Below, one piece after another: positions 1 to 9,689 of a stretch of DNA of 64,000 nt. Under the pieces are notes generated by a model. The model saw only the letters and a program-made list of their open reading frames with translations. It searched no databases and was not told the origin of the DNA. The stretch is from contig JABELC010000004.1 in NCBI GenBank assembly GCA_028455995.1, forward strand, positions 1,302,001 through 1,366,000, written 5' to 3'. This DNA comes from Scleromitrula shiraiana. Its lineage: Eukaryota > Ascomycota > Leotiomycetes > Helotiales > Sclerotiniaceae. Position 1 is the first letter of the stretch. The number at the start of each line of letters is the position of its first letter. Both the position numbers and the translations under genes were made by a program.

Positions 1-335
1 AACAGAACCCATTTTGCTTTACAAAGGCAATTTTTTGACTTGTGAGGTTGCACATCTGGTCACCAGGCGGCTATACATTTATGGATTGAATTTTTGTATC
101 CTTTTATCGCAAATACCCACCCTTATGAGGCCATTTTTGGTCGCCGTTGGACGCACAGCCAAGAAAAAAAAAAGAAATAAAATGACATCCTTCTAACGAG
201 GTTATTTTTCTAGGTATATAAAGATGAATTGTTTCTTGAGATGGTAGACATGCATCTCACATTCCATTTAAAACATTATAAACATCAGAACAAAAGTCTT
301 TTAAGGTCCCAGGTAGTTTAATCATTCCAATTCAA

Positions 336-1009
336 ATGGGGTTTTTTAACAGAATCAAAAGCTCAAAGGGCAAGGGCACAGTGGGAGGCACAAACAATAA
401 GGGAAAACTCGAAGAAGTAAATTTGACGCAGGTGAGAGAAAACGTGAAGAATGCTGCAAGGGATGGTGTTGCAAGCGTTAATAAAAGGATGAACGCTCTA
501 GAAATTTCGGATATATTGAATATGGAGGGACCAGTGGAATATGAAATGCCGGCGGCTCCTAGAGCGAAGGCTCAAGGTGCAAGGAAGGGGGGAACAGATA
601 ATAGTCAATGTAGAAAAGAAGACGAAAGGAACTCCAGCGGTTCATTCATCACAGAGATCATTGATTCGCCCCAAAGTGAGTAGTGAAAATATTCTTCAGT
701 ATATCATATCCAGAGAAGTGCTGATAAAAAATAGGCACAGCCAATAGTTCACGTACTTCACGTGCTTCAACAGTCGGAACGGAGTTCATAGACCTAACAC
801 CTATAGGTGAGTGTCAATGAGATCTTCAATGTGTAGCTGGAGAAATGCTGACAAATATAAATACATAAAATACATCCAGAGGTTATACTGTACCATCTTT
901 TAGTCACACTCAAGGCCGCTCAGAGAGGCATGGTGAACGTCATCATCATCATCATGGGAAACCTAGAAACTCATCAAAAGATGCTAAGAATCCGAGTCGG
1001 CGATCTTGA
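336..1009 (+). CDS. Small hypothetical protein, three exons
   Basis: No recognised family. Exon 1 (336-675) is followed by a GTGAGT donor. Exon 2 (741-806) starts after GCACAG and ends at another GTGAGT donor. Exon 3 starts near 880-882. The product is about 150 residues, Lys/Arg/Ser-rich, hydrophilic, with no signal peptide or membrane segment. Exon 2 encodes Ser/Thr-rich sequence ending EFIDLTPI. Two acceptors fit exon 3. The CAG at 877-879 gives a hydrophobic tail ending at 1040. The AG at 880-881 gives a tail with five consecutive His and many Ser/Arg, ending at 1009. The second matches the composition of the rest of the protein and is preferred, although GAG is a rare acceptor. The first ATG of exon 1 was taken as the start. 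It could be a nuclear or nucleic-acid-binding small protein, but this is only a guess from charge. Confidence 0.5.
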
Positions 1010-3138
1010 AAGGGACCAGATACATAATAGATCTCGTTGAAATAATCAAATCGAACAAAAGAGGTTGTTTGATTTTAAGAGGCTAGAATCCTCAACGGCA
1101 TTGTCTTTACTGTTCGGGTGTTTAGGAGTAATTGAGTATAGACATTGGATTTGATTATTCTGTAATTTTAGATTTATATAGCAGTTTGGATTTTTGATTT
1201 TACTTTTCTTTTGGGAAGCCAGTATGAATTACAGCAGAATTAACAAATTTGCCATTATGGTTTAAGAATGATTGATTGATTGAGATACTGGTTGTGATGT
1301 TATAGGTAGGAGTTGTTGTGATTCTGAATGTCAGTTGAGTTGAGTTGATATACAATCACCGTATATATTATCAATGTTTATATTTTATACAGACATTTAC
1401 AACTAAATTAGTCCAAAACTCTTTGAATATTTATATTTTATATAGACAATTACAACAAAGTAATTAATCATGTAAATATCTGTATTGACGGACATTCAAA
1501 AATGGATTCACTCTCGGTATGCTTAGGCTGGTTACCCCGCATCAGATGTTAAAGAAGCAAAAGAGATTCAAAAGATATCAATTGCAAAATATTGAAAAAG
1601 AGCCGAGTGAAAGTAATACTAGCATGTACTGACTGATGAATGTTGGTATATCTCACTCTGTTCATATAGGTTCAAACTACGAGCTCTTAAAATCGCGAAT
1701 TTATACACATCCATTTCCACACTGAAAGCGACGACGACAATAAAATCAAACTTCTGCATAGCCTTGAGTCCAAGAGAACGATATTCTACACTGCAGATAA
1801 TCAATTCCTTGGGACCTCCTAATTCTCTTCAAATGCTTGACCGATAATCTTATCGTCTGAATAATTCGGGGAAAAAATATTGCTGATAACATCTAGCGTC
1901 GGAGTGTACGAATTCAATAGACTAACTAGATCTTACTTGGCTCTTGGAGTCTTTTTAGAGTCTTAGGGCTTGAATATTTGAATTTGTTTTGGTACAGTAG
2001 TATCGGGAATAGTACTTATAGGATGCTGCTGCGCATGGATCTATTGTAGCTAGTACGGGCCAAATATGCACCATTGATATTGGGGGAAAGTACCTAAGAG
2101 GTTCGAGAGTTTTAGCTTCGGGGATTTGTTGTTGGTTGGTAGGAACATTCGATACCTACTTTATCGCCTTCCGAGCTCAATTGTATCATATGTTGGAAGT
2201 TATTACATACATCGCGAAGTTCGTTATTGAGGATCAGAATCAGTGGACCAAAAGAACAATATGCAGTTGTAGCAACAGCGAGCGAGCGCGCTGGAAACAG
2301 GAATATTTTCCTGATATATATTATATATTATATATTATATATATGTACTGTTTGTCATCCGAACAGCTTTCCTACTTATAATTATACCTGAAAATAGTAA
2401 GACTGGCCCGCATTAGTGTATACACTACATGGGTATGAAAGCCTGTGCGATAACTTATTCCTTCCCTTCCATCTATCCAAACATTTTTTCTTCCCATACC
2501 GGGCGGACATGCCAACAAACAAAACCCTCCGTCTCTATACTACTCCAAACTCAATCCACTTACAGTACTACTGTATCTATCTATCTACCTCTTGGTATAA
2601 CGCAAAAGGAAACGCGTGAAAATGTTAAGGTATAGTAACGTAAGTTAACTAAGTTAACGGGATGGTGGAAAAATCATGGATCGTATTTCTTCAGCTGGAA
2701 ATACCCCATGTGCTCCAAGTTATCTCATTCTTTTCTTCTTTCTCTTCCTATTTCTTGTCTTCTCTTGTCTTCTCGATCTTGGTGATTTATTGCGAAGACA
2801 ACCATACATACATATATCTGCATAAAGACATACATACGTTCATTCTTTTCTGTTCCTTATTTTTAACCTAGCAGATAGGTTTTGAGGTTGTATCAGACCT
2901 TGATTTTTGGGTATATTATATTCTTGATCTATCTTCAATCGAGAATATCAAGTATTTTATCCATATCAATAAGATATATTTCGTTCTAATTTTATTTATA
3001 TATATTTCTTGTACTTAATTGCTAGTTTTTGTTACGATCCATTCGAGGATACACATACATATATATACTACTCGAATTTGTGTATCAGCTACATACAGAC
3101 GACTAGTTCCAGTACCACAATTATCACATCATCCGACA
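1010..3138. other. Intergenic, about 2.1 kb
   Basis: No convincing coding sequence on either strand; the open frames are short and lack splice-supported extensions. It contains one copy of a dispersed palindromic-ended repeat (1322-1500, listed separately) and an AT dinucleotide-rich patch at 2314-2345. The last 250 bp are T/A-rich and are the presumed promoter and 5' leader of the GH128 gene. Confidence 0.6.
1322..1500. repeat. MITE-like dispersed repeat, copy A
   Basis: The left end TTCTGAATGTC and right end GACATTCAAAA form an 11-bp inverted repeat with one mismatch. The interior holds two similar A/T-rich halves, each carrying a TTTATATTTTATA-AGACA-TTACAA stretch. Related sequence with the same TTCTGAATGTCCATTCAACT-type end occurs near 6260, 16590, 50125 and 62675 (the last two positions in opposite orientations). 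No coding capacity. Family membership is judged by eye. Confidence 0.5.
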
Positions 3139-4138
3139 ATGCGTCTCACAACTCTCCTCACAACAAGTAGTATACTACTTCCCTTCGTCCACAGTCAAAA
3201 TTTCCAAAGCTCCTCCAAACGCGGTCTCGTATTCGTACCTGATTCCAAACACCCCGCCGACAATCAAGTCTGGGTTGAAAACAACAGCGATTTATCCTGG
3301 TACTACAATTATGGAATTGCGCCGTCCCCCGCCTACAGCAACCGTACACAGAGCGACTTTGAATTCGTCCCTCAACTCTGGTCAATCTCAACTACATTCC
3401 TCGCATCTATTCAAACGCTCATCTCTGGTGGAAGGAATATAACTCATATATTGGCATACAATGAGCCAGATGGTACATCATCGACGGGTGGAAGTGCCAT
3501 AACGGCGGAATCTGCGGCTGCCAATTGGATAAGTCAAGTTGAGCCATTAAGAGATCAGGGCGTTAAAGTGGGAGCACCGGCTGTGACGGGTAGTCAGAGG
3601 GGATTGAATTGGTTGGGAAGTTTCTTCGATGCTTGTGCTAGCTTGGGAACGAATTGTACCGCGGATTTCATTCCCTTGCATTGGTATGGGAATTTTGAGG
3701 GTTTGGCTAGTTTTATTGGTCAGGTTAGATCTGGGTATGATTCTCCTTCACTTCTTCCAAGCTTCACTTTTGAAACATCGCTAACACTCCTACCACTAAA
3801 GTTACCCCAATACCAGTATCTGGATAACCGAATACGCGCTCAACGATTCCCCTCTCCCCGCCACCCAAGATTTCTTCAAATCCTCCGCCGAATATTTCGA
3901 TCGTATTGATTACATAGAACGATATTCATATTTCGGTTCATTCCGTAGTGATGTTTCGAACGTGGGACCAAACGCTACTATGTTGGATCAAGATGGACAG
4001 TTAACGGATATTGGGAGTTGGTATTTGGGAGGGGCGGCGACGGGGAATATTCCTGAGGATAGTGGTGCGGAGAGCTTGAGATGGGGAGGGTGGAGTTTAT
4101 GGATGGGGGTTGTGTTGGTGGCGGGTTGGGTTTTGTAA
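3139..4138 (+). CDS. GH128-type glycosyl hydrolase (Asl1-like), GPI-anchored
   Basis: Predicted 310-aa wall or secreted glucan hydrolase. Exons are 3139-3734 and 3802-4138, with donor GTATGA and acceptor CTAAAG. Splicing restores the frame and joins Gly-Tyr-Pro-Asn-Thr-Ser-Ile-Trp. Residues 1-20 form a signal peptide. The core carries the two catalytic acids expected of the glycosyl hydrolase catalytic core family (GH128): NEPD with Glu109 and WITEYA with Glu209. Several N-x-S/T sites fit secretion. The C-terminus has a small-residue stretch (near Gly-Ala-Ala-Thr-Gly) followed by a hydrophobic tail ending VVLVAGWVL, the layout of a GPI signal. An in-frame upstream extension exists (from 3019), but the 3139 ATG immediately precedes the signal peptide and is preferred. 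The family acts on beta-1,3-glucan; the substrate here is inferred. Confidence 0.88.
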
Positions 4139-5048
4139 TGATGGGATGAGATGGATGGGGGGGCGATGTTAATGGATATAAACTTTTGGGTGGAGTTTGG
4201 GGTATATAGATTTTGGAATTTTGTTGACAGACGGGTGAATGAGGAAATAAATGGATTACAATGCATATAGATGGATGAGAGATGAATATTAAGCCAGTTT
4301 CTAAAGACCCTTTCTCGATCATTCGTGCTGTGCATTTGGCTTTCTAAATAAGGAATACGCGGCTTTGGTGTTTCTTTTCCGCCTAATATATACATATGGT
4401 GTGAGCTTCGAGCTCATTGCACTCGAAAGTTCCAATGCAACACCTACAGCGCCTTCAGAAACCAGTCCATTCTGTCCCGATAAATTTTCTGGAGCCTCAA
4501 CTTTATTCCCTATAGCAACATGCTATAAAAGATTCTGGATGTCTATTCAGTTCACATACAATCGATCATGTGCATCAAATACTAGTATTATAATATCTAT
4601 ACTACTTTCTGGTATTCAACGCATGCAAGCTCCAAAGGTGTTTGAATATCTGTATTTTCAACAGATATTTCAGAAATGTTAGTGCAAGGGATGTGTGATT
4701 GTGTATGTTAGATGCGAAGCAAACAATCAGAACTGCAACATCTTGCAAGGTTGAAATTCAAAAGAAGTTTTACTTTTATAGGCATACACTCATTGATGTC
4801 GATCTAATCGCTTTCCCATTGAGACATGCACATTTATGATTGAGTGGGTAGAGAGATCCCCGTAGATATACGTCTCTTTACATTTCTTTCCTAAGCATTT
4901 CCTAACTGTATTCCGATCTTTCAGAAGGGAGGGCGAATATTTCATTATTGATCAGGGTTATCACACCAATTGAAGAAATCAACTTCAGCTTTCTTTTCCC
5001 CCCTCATCTTCTTATATGATCATTTGACTCCCGAGAAAGACAGCAAAA
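4139..5048. other. Intergenic
   Basis: About 0.9 kb with no supported gene. Open frames on both strands are short and compositionally biased (Ser/Pro-rich minus-strand frames are shadows of the G/T-rich 3' end of the GH128 gene). Confidence 0.6.
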
Positions 5049-6155
5049 ATGTCCCCACTGCTCACAAATGCCTCATGCGGATACGAGGAGAATTCAGATA
5101 TATATGGACTAGGAATCCGTCTCGGTCTATACCTCCAATGGACATCTAGCGTGCTCTGCAGAATCTATCTCTCGGATGAAGATCCCTACGACGTTCGCAA
5201 AGAAACTGCTATTTTCCTGCTCTCCATCTCCATCTCCGTTGCCAGCCACCATCCGCTTCATCACAATTGTTATCCGGGATACTCATAATGTGGATGGATA
5301 CACTTATCATGCTTCATATATTCTTCAGCAGCGTCCATACTGTTTTCTACGATCTAAAACTTCTCCGATGGATTGATCATCTCTCGGGCGATGTTGGCAT
5401 TTTTCTTACTTGGGCTGTCCTTACTGGTATGGCTGCTGCTGCTGGGGTCTGGTTTTGGTTTTGGTTTTGGTTTTGCCATGGTGGGATTTCTCGAGCTTCA
5501 GATACGAGGTGTGAAGAGTTTTCTTTTCTCTTTGGTCGTGTAGAGTTGTTATCCTCTCGTAGTGTTATGTCGTTTAAACCCCTTTCGTTAATTAATATAC
5601 TTTACTTGGCGGGTCCACTGGCGGGTCCACTGGTGGGGATTTTGGTGGTGGGGGTGGTGATGGAGGGGCATAGGGCGTTGAGGTGGTTATGGAAAAGATC
5701 AGAAAGGGTAGATTTGCTGGTACCGATTTCGTCAAATATTATTTATCTAGATCCATTGGTTGATGTGATTGAAGCGCGTGGCAATTTTGGGGAGAACGTG
5801 GATTTATTGAATTCGTGGTATGAACGGAGGGTGGATCAATATCCGAAAAGATCGTCAGTGATTGATTCAGTTTATTGGTATCGAGGAGTTCTTGATCAAT
5901 GGTTACTGGCTCTGGACTGACTACTTTTCTTCTGCTTCGATAGTGTTTACTCTTCCTACATTGATTATATCAATCTTAACTGATCATCTCTCTCATAGTT
6001 CAACAATTTCATTCTCAATTATATCCATATTCATCTTTATCTATAGCGTGGCTGCTATCGAACTTATAATCCAATATAACAATATCTCGGGAGTGTATAC
6101 CTTATTAAACACCAGACAAACCATCCCCTTCACAATTGGAATTGCGGGATTATGA
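5049..6155 (+). pseudogene. Frameshifted multi-pass membrane protein of a fungal family
   Basis: The start at 5049 opens with MSPLLTNASCGYEENSDIYG and runs into a first hydrophobic helix. The family-like sequence then continues in different frames. A +1 shift near 5244 leads into TIRFITIVIRDTHNVD. A second near 5291 leads into TLIMLHIFFSSVHTVFYD and a long frame to about 5900. A further shift leads to the C-terminal segment ending at 6155 with IELIIQYNNISGVY..PFTIGIAGL, typical of the last helix of an uncharacterised filamentous-fungal multi-pass family. The gaps are too short for introns at the first two shifts. A GGTTTT repeat at about 5451-5474 encodes an odd Trp-Phe run, and a 13-bp tandem duplication lies near 5608-5634. 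Real decay and sequencing indels both fit. Function unknown. Confidence 0.6.
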
Positions 6156-6254
6156 AGAGTGACCGTAAAGATTTTCAAAAAATTATTGGGAGAGAAGAAG
6201 AGATCAAATTCACAAGTGAGTGGTCTAGAGATATGATGTCTAACTCCCAAAGCG

Positions 6255-6465
6255 TTTAAGTTCTAAACATTCCACTCCTTCCTAGATATATAATAATATA
6301 TAAATCTTAATTTTGAATATTTATATTTATTATAAACAATCAAAGAGAATTAGAACACAACATATCTCATTGTCTATAATCTAAATAAATATTGAAATAT
6401 ATATAATCCAAAATATATTACAATGTATATTACAATGTCTGGATTCTGAATGAACATTAGAAAAT
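6255..6465. repeat. Dispersed repeat, copy B (diverged)
   Basis: GTTTAAGTTCTAAACATTCC followed by an A/T-rich stretch (TATATAATA..AAATCTTAA..TTGAATAT..TATAAACAATCA) matches the order of words in the copy at 50125-50240. The right end carries TTCTGAATGAACATT. More diverged than copy A; limits approximate. Confidence 0.4.
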
Positions 6466-6509
6466 GAACCAGCTCGTCCCAGTTCTGAGCTTCAGTTGAG
6501 CAACATGTA

Positions 6510-6634
6510 TGATGTACTCTCCTCTCTTGCGACGCGTCATACGGTCCTTCTTCTTCTTCTTTTTTAAAGTACCTAAACACCACGAACCATCATACTTCTA
6601 TCTTCACACTCTCTCTATTCTATACAATCCTCTA

Positions 6635-6696
<62 letters not shown>

Positions 6697-7245
6697 GGCA
6701 AAAAACACGCCATACGGTCCTTCTTCTCTTTACAAAGTTCCGCAGACAACAACTTCGCCTTCTTCTTGATCGAGAAAATCCTATTACTTGTTGCATCAAA
6801 CTTTCCAACATTAAGAACGTTGATGACTGTCGACTTTCCAACACCGTCGGGACCGATGACGGTAATTCGAGATCTCAAAGAACACCGGAAAGTGATATCC
6901 TGGATTTGAGACTTGGGAAGCAGAACTCGCGATGGCAATTCTAATACACGTTGTCTAAGAAAGACGAGTCGTGATATATATCTCAAGCTCAAATGGCTCG
7001 TAATGAATGATGTGCTGGCATATATTATCCAAAAATGAAGAATTATGGGATACGATTATCGAGATGCAGAGGGAGATCTGCAGATACTCTTCCAACCATT
7101 TGATTTTCTTAATGTCCAAATGGTTTGTTGTATGTCCAAGGAAAAGGAGTCGTGAGACACAATAATGGAAGTGCAAGGAGAGTTTTGAAGATACTACTGC
7201 AACCATTTAACGTTCTTGACGTCCAAATCATTGGTTGTATGATAT
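6510..7245 (-). pseudogene. Scrambled relic of translation elongation factor 3
   Basis: On the minus strand, pieces of EF-3 appear in EF-3 order but with most of the gene missing. About 7240-7137 matches the ABC1 Walker B/H-loop segment (DLDVKNVKWL..SIIVSHDS). About 7125-6985 repeats the same segment (NHLDIKKIKWLEEYLQ..HIIHYEPFEL). About 6975-6945 carries a third HDSSFLDNV fragment. About 6925-6815 matches the ABC2 Walker A region, reading GPDGVGKST where the intact gene reads GPNGAGKST. That piece is joined directly to the C-terminal tail KFDATSNRIF..KKKAKLLSAEL..KKDRM (about 6810-6690). After an ATC/GAT trinucleotide array the tail motif KKKKDRMTRRKRGE recurs (about 6555-6510). Frameshifts and stops prevent any product. 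The parent gene lies 2.4 kb to the right on the same strand. Confidence 0.85.
6636..6693. repeat. (ATC)n microsatellite
   Basis: About 19 uninterrupted ATC/GAT units. On the minus strand it reads as poly-Asp and lies between the two copies of the EF-3 tail, where the parent gene has an acidic Asp-Glu end. It probably expanded from that acidic codon run. Confidence 0.9.
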
Positions 7246-8844
7246 TTAATGCAGCAGCATACTTGGAGCGAGGACCGCGCTTCGAGTCTAACGTCTATGC
7301 GAATGTTTGGGTGTCAAGCGCATACCATACGCGTAATGGAAGTGAACGGAGGTACGAACTCTTAAGGGTGCATTATCGACGATGCTGATTGATGTATTCG
7401 AAAGGATTTGATTTACGTAAGAGCATAGCTGTTGGGTATTGAGGTATGAAGAACACGATTGGTTGGTTGACTTGTCAAGCCAAGAAGAATGTTTTGTTTT
7501 TCAGAGGTGAGGATGAAGATGACGATGATCATGAGGATGAGGGTCAATATATAGTGAAATCCCAGCTTCTAACAAGACTAACAAGCACAATAAGACTGAC
7601 GATATCATACATTCGATTCCCGCCTCGACAGCATTTTCAAAACCCCAATACAACATTTACGTTATCGAGATTCTCGACTCAATCCAAGTCGAACAATCTC
7701 CAGCGCTAACATAGCATCGGGGTATCTATCCCGTACGACGGGGATATCCGGAACTCTAATATCATCTCTTCTGTACCATCAGTATATTCAGCTCTCTACT
7801 CTGTAAAAGGTTGAGAAACAATAGCGAAAAAGAATGATGATGCATCATGATAATCTATTCATATGTAGAGTTATCTTTCTAGCGAAACTTTATCACATAT
7901 GCTATATGCCATATGACATATGACAGACATCAGGGAACTTCACGATTCATACATACTCATACTCATACTCATACTCATACATAGACCACAATTAATTATT
8001 AAGCGAAAGGAATACCCACACCCACACCCCCTGATCATTGATGTTGATGTCGAGGTAAGTGGCGTATACTATATATAGACACATCAACATAGTTTGTTTA
8101 CCAACGACTAGCAGCAACCTCGCGCTCGATAAAAAAGCCATTACTTCGAACCTGCTATATTGATTCTTAACATACATATATACATACATACATACATACA
8201 TACATACTTCCCTTCCCTTCCCTTCCCAGCATAAACATCTAACACGTGCAGACAGACATTCTTGATTGAAACTTTTCGTAAATCATCGCCTTTCGGATTA
8301 ATATCCTTGTATCTATGTATGTCTTATATGGTGTGGTGTTTATGGTATGGTATTAGTGCTCTCCAAACCTCCAAACCTCCAAACCATCAAAAAACCACCA
8401 CAACCATTACTAAAACTCCCGAACCAAACACAAAGAGGGAGATATACGCGCCACAGAGACAATCCCCGCGTACATAAGCCCCATCGACATGCTAAATCGT
8501 ACTAGTACGATTCTTCAAACCATCGAATTCTACTTTCCAATCGCCTCAATTCTTCTTCATCATGCTCTAATCAGCACTTCACTTCACTTTTAGAAATATA
8601 CTTTTCTACAACTTCGAGCTACTAAGACTTTGGCTACATGCTAGATGGTAGATGCCAGTGGTAGATGCTAAATATCATCATCGAAATACTTAATTAACTC
8701 CACTTACACTTACACTTACACTAACTCTCGACGTATGGATCATGGACCAGATCACTATGGTGAATCGTTTGATATAGATATATAGATATATAGATATATA
8801 GATATATAGATATATAGATAACTTGAACTTGAAGCTAATATAGT

Positions 8845-8935
<91 letters not shown>

Positions 8936-8965
8936 TCTATTTATTTATTTATCTATCTATCTATC

Positions 8966-9036
<71 letters not shown>

Positions 9037-9689
9037 TTATCTATTATTTATTCATTATTAATAACTAGTAAAAAGATCTCTCTCGAACTACGACTAATAA
9101 ATATAATAATAACGAGCGCTTCGCACTTCAAGTTGCCATGTTGTTTCTTTACTCGAGTATCTTTACTGTGTTTTCAATACTGTAGTACTCTTTTAGTTAT
9201 TATTGATCATCATTATTATCATTATCATCATCATCAAAAAAATAGAAAAAATAAAAAAAATAGAAAAAAAAAAGATATCATAATGGTGAATCCATCTAAA
9301 CTTCATATTACTAGTGATATGATATGTGATAGGTCTCTAATCTAAATAACCCTTTGTTTTGTGATGGGCAGTTGGATATGCAAAATGCATATATGAAGAT
9401 GTTTTGCCGGGCTCATAACTTGGCAAGTCTGATTAGATATAATTGAACTATAATGCTTGTAAACATTATTTATTAAAGAAACAAAACTCATAAAAGAACA
9501 TAATATCAATCATACTTTGAACAATGATTCGGAAATGAGTGAAGGATTTATAGTAAACTTCAATTTTTTTTGTGAGAAAGTGTACCTAGACGCCATAATA
9601 TACTATTAAAAATCTATGTTTACTCCTTGTTTTAACATTTTAGCAACCGTCTTCACCTCTCTATCTTCATCTCTATTTATTTTCATCCC
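7246..9689. other. Gene-poor stretch with many simple repeats
   Basis: No supported gene. It includes short TACTCA units (about 7951-7981), ACATn (about 8166-8208), CTTCCn (8208-8227), CAAACCTC units (about 8365-8385), and the compound GATATATA / TTTA / CTAT arrays at 8771-9050. The last 100 bp are downstream of the EF-3 stop codon. Confidence 0.6.
8771..9050. repeat. Compound microsatellite: GATATATA, then TTTA, then CTAT arrays
   Basis: Octamer GATATATA units run from 8771 to 8820. About 24 TTTA units follow from 8842 to about 8935. CTAT units, interrupted by occasional TTAT, extend to about 9045. The block is nearly 280 bp of simple sequence and is likely length-variable. Confidence 0.95.

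Noticed and set aside
3019..3138. Upstream in-frame extension of the GH128 gene
   Set aside because: It would place about 40 residues before a clear signal peptide that starts at the 3139 ATG.
8842..9050. Possible telomere or CRISPR-like array
   Set aside because: Simple tetranucleotide repeats without spacers or telomeric TTAGGG; an ordinary compound microsatellite.
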